DNA of 64,000 nt, taken from Cetobacterium_A somerae. GTDB taxonomy: Bacteria > Fusobacteriota > Fusobacteriia > Fusobacteriales > Fusobacteriaceae. The stretch lies in assembly GCF_044784365.2 (NCBI RefSeq), contig NZ_CP173065.2; one strand, written 5' to 3'. Below are positions 1-8,673 of this stretch, in pieces. The position numbers and the translations under genes were made by a program. The notes below the pieces were generated by a model. That model did no database searches and had not been told where the DNA came from. It was given only the letters and a program-made list of their open reading frames with translations. Numbering within the stretch: position 1 is the first letter of the stretch; every line of letters begins with the position of its first letter.

Positions 1-136
1 TGATGCTGTTTCAGATTTAATTCCTGGAGTTGGCTGGATTGACGATGCCACTTTAATTGGATACGTTGCTAGAGGTTATGCTGAAGTTTTAAAAGACTAT
101 AAAGATTTTTGTAATAAAAAGAAGGAGCTTGCTTAG
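1..136 (+). CDS. DUF1232/YkvA-family membrane protein, C-terminal end only
   Basis: Only the last 44 codons are in the window; the start lies to the left. Read from base 2, they begin DAVSDLIPGVGWIDDATLI, which fits the conserved proline-glycine turn and aspartate pair of the small membrane family DUF1232 (YkvA-like). The role of that family is unknown. The tail after this motif is short and charged and ends in KKKELA. The TAG stop (134-136) falls in the loop of the intrinsic terminator that ends the transcript. Family assignment rests on one motif, so confidence is moderate. Confidence 0.6.
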   Translation, partial: DAVSDLIPGVGWIDDATLIGYVARGYAEVLKDYKDFCNKKKELA

Positions 137-148
137 AGCTCCTTTTTT
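122..148 (+). terminator. Intrinsic terminator of the DUF1232 gene
   Basis: The 8-bp stem AAGGAGCT (122-129) / AGCTCCTT (137-144) has a 7-nt loop and is followed by a T run. The stop codon of the upstream gene is inside the loop. Confidence 0.85.
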
Positions 149-156
149 AATTTTTA

Positions 157-408
157 CTATTTTTTGTCTTTCTCTTCTTTTTCGTGTTCCTCTTTTTCTT
201 TATGCTTTTCTTCAATTTCAAATAGTAGCATCTTTATATCTAAAAGTTCTGCTGCAATTAGTCTATCAAAGTTATCTTTATAAATTTTCTCTAATTTTTT
301 AAATCTATCCCAAAAGTCCTCCACTTCCTCTTTTTTAGCAGGCTCATCTTTTTTTAAGCTCTCCTTTGCCTCATCTTTTAGTTCATCTAGTTTTTTCTTA
401 TTTTCCAT
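157..408 (-). CDS. Small highly charged coiled-coil-like protein, unknown function
   Basis: An 83-residue protein, almost entirely charged (Lys, Glu, Asp), beginning MENKKKLDELKDEAKES and ending in a run of K and E. It has no signal peptide, Cys or membrane segment, so it is probably a soluble helical or coiled-coil protein. An upstream in-frame start would add 18 residues. The ATG at 408 is preferred because AAGGAGAG lies about 8 nt before it. It follows the autotransporter gene on the same strand with a 67-nt gap, so the two could share a transcript. I do not recognise the family. Confidence 0.7.
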   Translation of the reverse strand: MENKKKLDELKDEAKESLKKDEPAKKEEVEDFWDRFKKLEKIYKDNFDRLIAAELLDIKMLLFEIEEKHKEKEEHEKEEKDKK

Positions 409-475
409 AGTGAAACACTCTCCTTTTTCCCAATTATACCTATATATACAAATTTTTTTCAAAAAACCTTTTTAT

Positions 476-3400
476 CTAAAATTTATATACAACTCCCCCT
501 CCAACTTTCCAAGAGTCATCATCTTCAAAAATATATCTATAATCAACGTAAAATTCTAAACTATCCGCACCTATCTTTTCTAAATTTATTTTTGTTCCCA
601 ACTCTTTTGAAAACTGATTCTCTCTATCCACTTTTATTTTAGCTTTATCTTCTGAAGCCTCTCTTAAACTAACTTTCAAATCATCTTTTGGACTGTTTAA
701 CTCTTGTCCAAGCCCTCCTATAACTTTAAGTGTCAATTGATAATTTTGAATAGGTATTACTTTTCCAACTCCAATCTCTGTTTTTACTTTACTAAAGAAG
801 CTATTTAACTCGTCTACATGAAGATTGAACTCTTCTCCTGATTCATTAATTTTATTTTGGAAGACTCCCATTAAATAGGCACTAGCTTCAGGTTCTATAA
901 ATAAACTAGAAAAATTATATCTTTTAGATATTTTCCCAGATGTTCCTATATAAAAGTTTTTAGTATCTCCTTTATATCTATCATTAATATTTGTATATTT
1001 AGGTGTACTATCATCATAATCTATATATGTCAAATCAAAGTTTCTTTTTATATTACCTTTTGCAAAACCTAAATACATAGCTCCAACACCCTTCACATCA
1101 TTTTTAGTATAGTTCATAAATGCTGTCCCTTGTAAAAAGTTATCCTCTCTTTTTCCTGCATTTGAATAGTAATCACTATCTAATCTTGTATAACTAAATA
1201 CAAATCCGTAGTCACTATAATCATTTAAATAATATTGTTTTCCTAAATAAAATCCATTTAGATTATCGTCGTGACCCTCTACTCTATCGAAACCTTTTTG
1301 TCTAAACTTCTCAAAAGTATACCCTACAATGAAACTACTTTTTCTATTATTTGTTAATTTGTCTTCTAGATTATCTAAAATACTGTTTGTTGTATATTCT
1401 ATAGTATCTTTAGTTTGGAATATTATATTAGGATAGATATCTCTACCAAAAATAGTATCTAAATAACTATTGTATTGAGAGCTATTTCGAGCACTTCTTA
1501 AAATATTAAAAAATTTATCTTTAGTAGTGTTTCCACTATCAAAATATATACCTTCTAAAAATTTACCTAAACTCCCTTCAGTTATTTCTGTAAAATCCTT
1601 TCTTCTTATTAAAAATTCATCATTATCTTTTCCTATGTCATATAGATATGAGTAAGAAGTTATTCCTGTTGCATTAAATTTTAAATTTAATGCTGCAAAA
1701 GCTTTATCTCCTCTATTATATATATTTGAAGCATAACTTAGGCCAACTACTGCCTCTTTCAATGTAGTATTTGTTGTTCCACCTTGCTCCATAACTAAGA
1801 TTCCATTAGCTCCATTTTTTATACCATTTGGAGCATCTATATATCCATAATTAAATAAAGTTCCATTATTTACTAACTCTCCTGTAGTTCCTAAATTTAC
1901 TGTTCCTGCATTTGTGGCTGTTCCACTTCCCAAGTCAAATGCAAAACTTTGAATTGCTCCATCTAAAATAGTTATTGTTCCACCTGCATCATTTTTTATT
2001 GTTGTAAGCCCTGCTGTTCCCATTGCATTAAAGTATGCTCCTCCTACAATAATCTCCCCTCTATTTATAGCTGCTCCAGATGATCCACTAACATACATAG
2101 CACTATTTCCTATACTGTATGTATTATAATCAGGTGTCACTTCAATCTCTCCATAGTTTTCTATAGTTGCTCCATTTGTAGAAAACATACCATAATCTGT
2201 ACTTGCTATCTCAATCTTTCCACCTTTTAAATTTGTTGCTGTTCCACCTCCTGAAATAATAATCGCTGCATCTCCATAATCTAGTTTTACAAGTCCTGCA
2301 TTTGATATTTTCCCCTCTCCAAAAGCATATATACCGTATGTTCCACCTTGATAGTTTGAAGAAGCACCTATTATATTTCCATAGTTTGTAAATTCTCCCT
2401 GTGCTGTTGTGTTATATACACTAACCCCAGTTCCATATATACCAAAATTTACATCTCCATTATTTATTCCAGTTGCAGACTCAGTTATAAGAATACCATT
2501 TTGATAACTTCCAGCATTGATTGTCCCATCATTTGTAAGTTGCCCTGATCCACTAATTATCATACCGTAGTTACTATCTCCACCATTTATATTTATAATA
2601 CCATTTTTTGCATTTGTTATTGTTCCACCTTTTTCTCCATACATAGTTGTGTATGTTGAATAATTACTTGTTATGTTCGATGTCAATGTTCCTGTATTTC
2701 TTAAACTTCCATTTCCTGACAGGTACATTATATACTTAGTATTCTCAGAAGTTATCGTTCCTTGATTTAAAGCATATCCACTTCCTATTACAGCCATCTT
2801 TGCATTTTCATTATTATCTGAAGTTATACTTGATGTATACCCAGATATATTTTCATTTATTATTCCTCCACCATTTAATGACAGCATACCATATTTTGTA
2901 TTAGTTATATTTATATTATGATAATTATATATTGTTCCTGTACCATTTACCATAACTGCTGCTGTTCCATTTGAAATATCTATATCTCCATAGTTTTGAA
3001 CATAACCAGCTCCACCTAATAAAATCCCTGTTATAGCATCACCTTTTATAACTCCTGTATTTTCATTTAAAAAAGTAGATCCTCCATTTGTGCTATTATT
3101 TAAAACTACTCCTGTTCCTTGAGAGCTAATTAAGATATTCCCGTAATTTCTAGAGTTTGAAGCTCCTTCATTGTACATTCCAATTTGATTGCTGCCTACA
3201 TTTATATCTCCCATATTTGTTGCTAATCCATTTGTAGTTACATACATTCCAACCTCTTGGTTAGTTTCTGAAGTTGCTATTTTGGTATTTGATGTTACAA
3301 GATTAATATTCCCATAATTAGTTATAATTCCATTATTTACACCACTCATACCAATTGATCCACTCTCAACATTTATAGTTCCACTACTATTATTAAAACC

Positions 3401-4489
3401 TTGTGCTTGATTTTGACCTTGTCCATCTATACATATCCCTGTTCCTCCATTAGTAATATTTATAACACCATTATTTGTCATCTGTCCAGCTTCACTAGCG
3501 TATCCACCTATTCCTCCACTAACTTCCAGTACTCCATTAGATACTAATTTACTTGAATCAAAGCTTAACATACCTATCTGTGAATTATTTACCACAATTG
3601 TTCCTGCATTTGTAGCAGTTGATGTGCCAAATGTTGTCATTCCAAAACCAGGAGTTGTAGATGATGTTGAAGTTTCTATTGTCCCTGTGTTTTTTATTGT
3701 TCCAGTTTCTGTAGAAATCATTCCAGCACCATTATTAACAACTATTTTATTTGAATTTAACAATGTAGAATCCTTTGTATACATTCCAAAAGCTCCATCA
3801 TTTACATTTATAGTACCTTTGTTCTCTCCAGTTCCTCCTCCTAAAACAACCATTCCAAAATTATTCGTACTTCCTCCTACAGTTATATTTCCCTTTTCTC
3901 CATTTATAATACCTCCTTTATCTAAAGATAACATTCCTATTAGATTTGTTGTTGAACTACCATTTTCAATAGTTACATTGTTATTATTTTCAATGGAAAA
4001 TCCACTTGCTACAGCTCCCATTCCAGTGAAAAGATTATTATTTGATGAAACTATTAAATCTCCTCCTGGAGTTAAATATGAATGAGTATCATAAATCCAA
4101 TCATTATTATAAAAAATATCAGTATATAAGTTTTGCGGTGGTGTTATTACCGGTTTATCTGGTACCTTTGGTTTTGTTTCTGGCTTTACTATTGGTTTTT
4201 CTGGAATAGTCGTAGTGTCTTTTACATGAGTTGGTTGTATCACTGGTGTAGGAGGTAAAATAGGCTTGGGAGTTTCTGGTGTTTTTAATGATTTTACATC
4301 ACTTATATTTAATTCAACATCTCCCTTTTCATTTACATTTTTAAAATTCCGTTCATTAGATTTAAAATAGTTAAAATTTGTAAAAAAAATTAGTCCTTCT
4401 TTTTCATTTGTAGCTTCTGAAGCTACTGAAAACGATAGCTTACTACAAACAATTAGAAGGGAAAACAAAAGTAAAACTTTCTCTTTCAT
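476..4489 (-). CDS. Type V autotransporter with long Asn/Gly-rich repeat passenger
   Basis: A 1337-residue surface protein. Residues 1-23 form a signal peptide (MKEKVLLLFSLLIV core, cleavage near SVA). Roughly residues 69-120 are a Pro/Thr/Lys linker of PxxPxKP-type repeats. About 800 residues of degenerate short repeats follow, patterned N-x-G-T-I then G-M, as expected of a right-handed beta-helix passenger. The last roughly 285 residues alternate polar and aromatic residues and end in VVYKF, a C-terminal Phe typical of outer-membrane beta-barrels. The start chosen is the ATG at 4489 behind GAGGTG. A GTG four codons upstream overlaps that ribosome site and is unlikely. Adhesin or surface display is the family expectation; the ligand is unknown. 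Confidence 0.9.
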   Translation of the reverse strand: MKEKVLLLFSLLIVCSKLSFSVASEATNEKEGLIFFTNFNYFKSNERNFKNVNEKGDVELNISDVKSLKTPETPKPILPPTPVIQPTHVKDTTTIPEKPIVKPETKPKVPDKPVITPPQNLYTDIFYNNDWIYDTHSYLTPGGDLIVSSNNNLFTGMGAVASGFSIENNNNVTIENGSSTTNLIGMLSLDKGGIINGEKGNITVGGSTNNFGMVVLGGGTGENKGTINVNDGAFGMYTKDSTLLNSNKIVVNNGAGMISTETGTIKNTGTIETSTSSTTPGFGMTTFGTSTATNAGTIVVNNSQIGMLSFDSSKLVSNGVLEVSGGIGGYASEAGQMTNNGVINITNGGTGICIDGQGQNQAQGFNNSSGTINVESGSIGMSGVNNGIITNYGNINLVTSNTKIATSETNQEVGMYVTTNGLATNMGDINVGSNQIGMYNEGASNSRNYGNILISSQGTGVVLNNSTNGGSTFLNENTGVIKGDAITGILLGGAGYVQNYGDIDISNGTAAVMVNGTGTIYNYHNINITNTKYGMLSLNGGGIINENISGYTSSITSDNNENAKMAVIGSGYALNQGTITSENTKYIMYLSGNGSLRNTGTLTSNITSNYSTYTTMYGEKGGTITNAKNGIININGGDSNYGMIISGSGQLTNDGTINAGSYQNGILITESATGINNGDVNFGIYGTGVSVYNTTAQGEFTNYGNIIGASSNYQGGTYGIYAFGEGKISNAGLVKLDYGDAAIIISGGGTATNLKGGKIEIASTDYGMFSTNGATIENYGEIEVTPDYNTYSIGNSAMYVSGSSGAAINRGEIIVGGAYFNAMGTAGLTTIKNDAGGTITILDGAIQSFAFDLGSGTATNAGTVNLGTTGELVNNGTLFNYGYIDAPNGIKNGANGILVMEQGGTTNTTLKEAVVGLSYASNIYNRGDKAFAALNLKFNATGITSYSYLYDIGKDNDEFLIRRKDFTEITEGSLGKFLEGIYFDSGNTTKDKFFNILRSARNSSQYNSYLDTIFGRDIYPNIIFQTKDTIEYTTNSILDNLEDKLTNNRKSSFIVGYTFEKFRQKGFDRVEGHDDNLNGFYLGKQYYLNDYSDYGFVFSYTRLDSDYYSNAGKREDNFLQGTAFMNYTKNDVKGVGAMYLGFAKGNIKRNFDLTYIDYDDSTPKYTNINDRYKGDTKNFYIGTSGKISKRYNFSSLFIEPEASAYLMGVFQNKINESGEEFNLHVDELNSFFSKVKTEIGVGKVIPIQNYQLTLKVIGGLGQELNSPKDDLKVSLREASEDKAKIKVDRENQFSKELGTKINLEKIGADSLEFYVDYRYIFEDDDSWKVGGGVVYKF

Positions 4490-4515
4490 ACGGCACCTCA
4501 CTTTGATATTTTAAA

Positions 4516-4535
4516 TTTTGTACTGTTATACAAAA
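4516..4535. promoter_or_regulatory. Palindrome in the autotransporter / mgtA divergent interval
   Basis: TTTTGTA-6-TACAAAA is a 7-bp inverted repeat, followed on the + strand by CGTTTTTT. On the - strand it overlaps a possible TATAAC -10 for the autotransporter, so it could be an operator. On the + strand it looks like a weak terminator. No M-box or other recognisable riboswitch is seen in 4502-4641. Confidence 0.35.
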
Positions 4536-4641
4536 CGTTTTTTATTTATCTTTTTTACTGTTTTTTTATTTTTAAAGGAGTCTGTATTTTTTTTGGTAAA
4601 TACTATTTAAGGTATCTTTATTATTGGGAGGAATGATTACT

Positions 4642-7263
4642 TTGTATGAAAATTTTGATAACAGTGAAAATAGTATAAATGGAACGTTAAAACTATTTTC
4701 TGAAGCTGATATAAAAACCGTCTTTATGACTTTAGAAACCTCTTTAGGAGGTATTAAAAATGAAGAAGCCATAAGTCGTTTAGAGAAATTTGGATTAAAT
4801 GAGATTTCAAAAGAAAAAGTAAAACCTTGGTATATCCAACTTTTACTCGCTTTTTTAAATCCTTTTAATTTTATTTTGGGAACTTTAGCCTTTGTTTCTC
4901 TTTTTACTGATGTTATTTTTGTTAAAGAGACTGAGCGTTCCTGGATATCTATAATTTTAATTATAACTATGATTTTAATAAGCAGTCTTATTAAATTTAT
5001 TCAAGAATATCGTTCTAGTAAAACTGCTGAAAAACTAAAAAATCTAATTGTTACTAAAGTTACAGTAGTTAGAGATAATCTTCCTATGGAAATTGATATA
5101 AAAACCTTAGTCCCTGGGGATATTGTTAAACTTACTGCTGGAGATATTGTTCCTGGAGATATTAGAATTGTATCTAGTAAAGACCTTTTCATTAGTCAAT
5201 CTGTATTAACTGGAGAGTCTAATCCTGTGGAAAAATACTCTAATCTACTTGTTAAAGCAGGAGCTATCTCTGATCTATCTAACATAGTTTTAATGGGAAC
5301 TAATGTTTTAAGTGGAGCTGCTACTGGAATAGTTCTTGGAACTGGAAAACACACATTTTTAAATACTATTAGTGAAAGTTTAAAAAGCACAAAAGTAGAG
5401 ACTAGTTTTGAAAAGGGAATTGATGATGTTTCAAGACTTTTAATTAAGTTTATGATTTTTATGGTACCAATTGTTTTTCTAATAAATGGTTATTTAAAAG
5501 ATGCTTGGTTTGAATCTTTATTATTTAGCTTGTCTGTTGCCATTGGTTTAACTCCTGAGATGCTTCCTATGATTGTAACTGGTAACTTAACTAAAGGTGC
5601 TATTGAGCTTTCAAAGAAAAAAACTATAGTTAAAAAACTTGATTCTATTCATAACTTTGGGGCTATGAATATTCTATGTACAGATAAAACAGGAACTTTA
5701 ACCCAAGATAAAGTGACTGTTGTAAAGTATTTAAATTTCAAAGGTATTGATGATGATAATGTTTTATATTTAGCATATTTAAATAGTTATTTTCAAACAG
5801 GACTTAAAAATCTTATGGATAGAGCAATCTTAGAGTTTGAAGAGGAACATTACTCTATAAAAAACGAGTATAAAAAAATTGATGAGCTACCATTTGATTT
5901 TGAACGTAGAAGAATGTCTGTTATAGTTGAAGATAGTGATGAGAATAGAACTATGATTACTAAAGGTGCCATTGAAGAGATGCTATATATCTCAAATTTT
6001 GTAGAGATTGATGGTCAGGTGTTTGAAATAAAAGATGAGATTGAAGAAAAAATCAAAAATCTTGTTTCCAATTTAAATGAGGATGGAATGAGAGTTATTG
6101 GTATTGGTAAAAAAACACTTCCCAAAGATAGGGATCTTAACTTTAGCAATAAAGATGAGGAGTCTTTAACTTTTGTTGGAATGCTAGGATTTTTAGATCC
6201 ACCTAAAGAGGGTGTAGGAGATACTTTAAAATCTTTATATCAGTACGGAGTAGATGTTAAAATTTTAACTGGAGATAATGAACTAGTTACTCAAAAAATA
6301 TGTAAAGATATTGGAATTGAAGTTACAGGAGCTATTGATGGAAGTTACATGGAAGCTATTGATGATTTAGAGTTAAAAAAACTTTTAAAAGATACAACTA
6401 TATTTTGTAAGCTTTCACCACTTGATAAAGCTAGAGTTGTTAGACTTTTAAAAGAGATGGGAAATACCGTTGGTTATATGGGTGACGGAATAAACGATGC
6501 CCCTGCTCTTCGACAATGTGATGTTGGAATTTCAGTTGAAAATGGTATGGATATCGCTAAAGAGTCAGCTCAGATAATACTTTTAGAAAAGGAACTTTCA
6601 GTTCTTTTAGAGGGTGTTATAATTGGTCGAAAAATATTTACTAATATGATTAAATATCTAAAGATGACAGCATCTTCAAATTTTGGAAATGTATTTAGTG
6701 TTGTTTTAGCCAGTGCTTTTTTACCATTTTTACCAATGCTTCCTATACAGATACTTTTTCAAAACCTACTTTATGATATCTCTCAGATCTCTATCCCTTG
6801 GGATAATGTTGATACAGAGGATATTTTAAAACCTAAAAATTGGAGTGCTGAAAGTGTTGGAAAATTTATGGTTTATATAGGACCCTTAAGTTCTATTTTT
6901 GATATTATTACATTTTTGATTATGTTTTATATATTTAAGGCTAATTCACCTGCCACACAAGCTCTTTTTCATACTGGTTGGTTTATAGAGAGTATTTTAT
7001 CTCAAACTCTTATAATTCATCTTATTAGAACTAGAAAAATACCTTTTATTGAATCTAATGCCAATATAAAAGTTATTCTTTTAACTTCTGCTATTATGAT
7101 TTTTGCTTTATTTGTTCCATATTCTAAAATTAACGGAACTTTAGGATTCGTACCAATGCCTATTTCTTACTTTATTTGGGTTGTTTTAATACTTACTGGA
7201 TATTTTTTTACTATAATTTTTGCAAAAAAATATTTTATTAAAAAATTCAATAGTTGGTTATGA
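4642..7263 (+). CDS. mgtA: P-type Mg2+-importing ATPase (MgtA/MgtB family)
   Basis: An inner-membrane ATPase that moves Mg2+ into the cell. About 873 residues, against roughly 900 for MgtA. Visible motifs in order are the actuator TGES near residue 190, the MgtA-specific stretch TPEMLPMIVTGNLTKGA, the phosphorylation site DKTGTLTQDK near 348, the hinge GDGINDAPALRQCDVGIS near 613, and hydrophobic helices in the final third. GGGAGGA at 4626-4632 overlaps the in-frame ATG at 4633, so the TTG at 4642, nine bases downstream, is the better start. That choice is an inference. The gene is monocistronic and divergent from the autotransporter. Confidence 0.9.
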   Translation: MYENFDNSENSINGTLKLFSEADIKTVFMTLETSLGGIKNEEAISRLEKFGLNEISKEKVKPWYIQLLLAFLNPFNFILGTLAFVSLFTDVIFVKETERSWISIILIITMILISSLIKFIQEYRSSKTAEKLKNLIVTKVTVVRDNLPMEIDIKTLVPGDIVKLTAGDIVPGDIRIVSSKDLFISQSVLTGESNPVEKYSNLLVKAGAISDLSNIVLMGTNVLSGAATGIVLGTGKHTFLNTISESLKSTKVETSFEKGIDDVSRLLIKFMIFMVPIVFLINGYLKDAWFESLLFSLSVAIGLTPEMLPMIVTGNLTKGAIELSKKKTIVKKLDSIHNFGAMNILCTDKTGTLTQDKVTVVKYLNFKGIDDDNVLYLAYLNSYFQTGLKNLMDRAILEFEEEHYSIKNEYKKIDELPFDFERRRMSVIVEDSDENRTMITKGAIEEMLYISNFVEIDGQVFEIKDEIEEKIKNLVSNLNEDGMRVIGIGKKTLPKDRDLNFSNKDEESLTFVGMLGFLDPPKEGVGDTLKSLYQYGVDVKILTGDNELVTQKICKDIGIEVTGAIDGSYMEAIDDLELKKLLKDTTIFCKLSPLDKARVVRLLKEMGNTVGYMGDGINDAPALRQCDVGISVENGMDIAKESAQIILLEKELSVLLEGVIIGRKIFTNMIKYLKMTASSNFGNVFSVVLASAFLPFLPMLPIQILFQNLLYDISQISIPWDNVDTEDILKPKNWSAESVGKFMVYIGPLSSIFDIITFLIMFYIFKANSPATQALFHTGWFIESILSQTLIIHLIRTRKIPFIESNANIKVILLTSAIMIFALFVPYSKINGTLGFVPMPISYFIWVVLILTGYFFTIIFAKKYFIKKFNSWL

Positions 7264-7292
7264 ATTTTGAAGACAACTTAATGAAAATGTGC

Positions 7293-7298
7293 TATAAT
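7293..7298 (+). promoter_or_regulatory. Extended -10 promoter of the small lipoprotein gene
   Basis: TGCTATAAT gives an extended -10 with TATAAT at 7293-7298, about 47 bp before the lipoprotein ATG. No good -35 box is seen at the standard spacing. Confidence 0.5.
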
Positions 7299-7344
7299 TA
7301 AGGAATGAAAGCAATTTCAAATACATACGAGGAGGGATTTTAAT

Positions 7345-7524
7345 ATGAAAAAATTAGTATTAGGAAGCATTTTCTTTAGCTTATTCTTAGTTGGATGTTC
7401 AAGCACTCAACCTCAAGAAGAAGTAGTAGTTCAAGAGGCAGTTGTTGAGGAGGTTGTAGTAGCTACTCCTGAGCCAGTTGAAGCTCCAACTAAGCCTTTA
7501 CCAAAGCCATTATTAGACAAGTAA
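7345..7524 (+). CDS. Small Pro/Val/Glu-rich lipoprotein
   Basis: A 59-residue protein starting MKKLVLGSIFFSLFLVGCSS, a lipoprotein signal with lipobox LVGC and lipidated Cys at residue 18. The mature part is about 42 residues made of Val/Glu repeats and a Pro-rich end (ATPEPVEAPTKPLPKPLLDK). GGAGGG lies 8 nt before the ATG. It has its own promoter and a strong terminator, so it is a real, independent unit. It resembles small periplasmic spacer lipoproteins only in general build, and no function can be assigned. Confidence 0.85.
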   Translation: MKKLVLGSIFFSLFLVGCSSTQPQEEVVVQEAVVEEVVVATPEPVEAPTKPLPKPLLDK

Positions 7525-7530
7525 AAATAT

Positions 7531-7559
7531 AAGCTGAGTTCATTGAACTCAGCTTTTTT
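7531..7559. terminator. Bidirectional terminator between the lipoprotein and PEBP genes
   Basis: The 11-bp perfect stem AAGCTGAGTTC (7531-7541) / GAACTCAGCTT (7545-7555) is flanked by A and T runs. It sits between convergent genes. Confidence 0.9.
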
Positions 7560-7566
7560 AGTTTTA

Positions 7567-8124
7567 CTATTCTTTTATATATTTGGCTTTTAAAACTGTT
7601 TTTTCTAAAACATGACCATCTATAGCGTCATATAACTCATTTAAATAGAATCCTTTTTTTAAATCCATCTCTTTGTCTAAAGCATATAGTGTTATTGTAT
7701 AAGTATGTGTTTTATTAGGTGGAACAGGTCCTCCATATCTAGCTACTTCCTCTTTTGGTAAACTACCACCAATTAAAGACCACCAGCTATTTTCACCTTG
7801 AATTAATTTTGAATCTGTTGTACTGGCATTTTCAGGTAAAGCCTTGGCATCTCCTGGTATTAGAGTTAACCAGTGTAACCAGATGACTCCAACTGCCTCT
7901 ACAGCATCAAAGTCCTCTATTACTAAAGCAAACTGCTTTGTTCCTGCAGGTGCATTTTTCCATTCAAAAGGAATTGAAAGAGTTGGCATTCCATGGTATT
8001 GATCTTTTCCATAAGTTCCATATTTTTTCTCAATAACTCCATCCTTTATTCCACTACTTGTCAGCTCTAGTGCAAAAGATGTCATTCCAAGAAGTAAAAA
8101 CATGCTCAATAAAAATTTTTTCAT
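7567..8124 (-). CDS. Secreted YbhB/YbcL-type PEBP (Raf-kinase-inhibitor-like) protein
   Basis: A 185-residue exported member of the phosphatidylethanolamine-binding-protein family. An N-terminal signal peptide (MKKFLLSMFLLLGMTSFA) is followed by the family pattern: LTSSGIKDG, GTYGKDQYHGMPTLSIPFEW, then IEDFDAV, WLHWL, and later YGGPVPPNKTHTYTITLYALD. The bacterial YbhB group keeps this ligand-pocket signature (P-PP-x-H-Y), but its biological ligand is not established. AGGAGGT lies just before the ATG at 8124. It is followed downstream only by the shared terminator, so it is probably monocistronic. Confidence 0.9.
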   Translation of the reverse strand: MKKFLLSMFLLLGMTSFALELTSSGIKDGVIEKKYGTYGKDQYHGMPTLSIPFEWKNAPAGTKQFALVIEDFDAVEAVGVIWLHWLTLIPGDAKALPENASTTDSKLIQGENSWWSLIGGSLPKEEVARYGGPVPPNKTHTYTITLYALDKEMDLKKGFYLNELYDAIDGHVLEKTVLKAKYIKE

Positions 8125-8218
8125 AAAGCTACCTCCTATTTAAATTAAGTTATCAAGTTATACAAAGGATTTATTCTCTTTCCTAGTTTTTTAAAATAGA
8201 TAAATATTTCAAAATATC

Positions 8219-8626
8219 TTAGTCTATATTTTTAAAGAAGTTCTTAATCTCTCTTGTGCTTGTTTCTACGCTATCAGAAGTATGAACAATATTTCTTAAA
8301 GTATCCATTGAAAAGTCCCCTCTTATTGTCCCAGGAACTGCATCCACTGGAGACGTACTTCCAGCCATATGTCTCACTATACTTATACAATCCTTTCCTT
8401 CTAAAACCATAAGCACAACTGGTCCAGATGTGATAAACTCTATGAGACCATTATAAAACTCTTTCCCCTTATGAATTTCATAGTGTTTCTCTGCCCTTTC
8501 TACAGTTATATTTTCCATTTTTAAAGCCTTAATCTCCAATCCTTTTCTTTCTACTCTTTGGATTATCTCTCCAATTAGTTTTCTTTCCACAGCATCAGGC
8601 TTTATAATCAGAAGTGTTCTCTCCAT
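8219..8626 (-). CDS. ndk: Nucleoside diphosphate kinase
   Basis: A 135-residue cytosolic enzyme that transfers the gamma phosphate of ATP to NDPs. It shows the N-terminal ERTLLIIKPDAV, the nucleotide-site stretch RHMAGSTSPVDAVPGTIRGD and the catalytic histidine at residue 115 in NIVHTSDSVE. Length is normal for bacterial Ndk. A GGGGGA ribosome site precedes the ATG at 8626. It lies 47 nt downstream of the orphan regulator on the same strand, so the two may be co-transcribed. Confidence 0.96.
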   Translation of the reverse strand: MERTLLIIKPDAVERKLIGEIIQRVERKGLEIKALKMENITVERAEKHYEIHKGKEFYNGLIEFITSGPVVLMVLEGKDCISIVRHMAGSTSPVDAVPGTIRGDFSMDTLRNIVHTSDSVETSTREIKNFFKNID

Positions 8627-8673
8627 GTCTCCCCCTTAGTATAGTTATTTTCTAATATATGTATACTAATTTA

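Noticed and set aside
1760..4080. Repetitive sequence that might suggest a CRISPR array
   Set aside because: The repeats are degenerate, in frame and code for beta-helix repeats; there are no constant repeats or spacers, and no cas genes are in the window.
3624..4085. 153-codon open frame on the + strand inside the autotransporter gene
   Set aside because: It is the complement of the repeat region; its Pro/Val-rich composition mirrors the antisense Gly/Asn repeats, with no ribosome site.
4502..4641. Possible M-box Mg2+ riboswitch before mgtA
   Set aside because: The interval is short and AT-rich, with no M-box conserved core and only a small palindrome.
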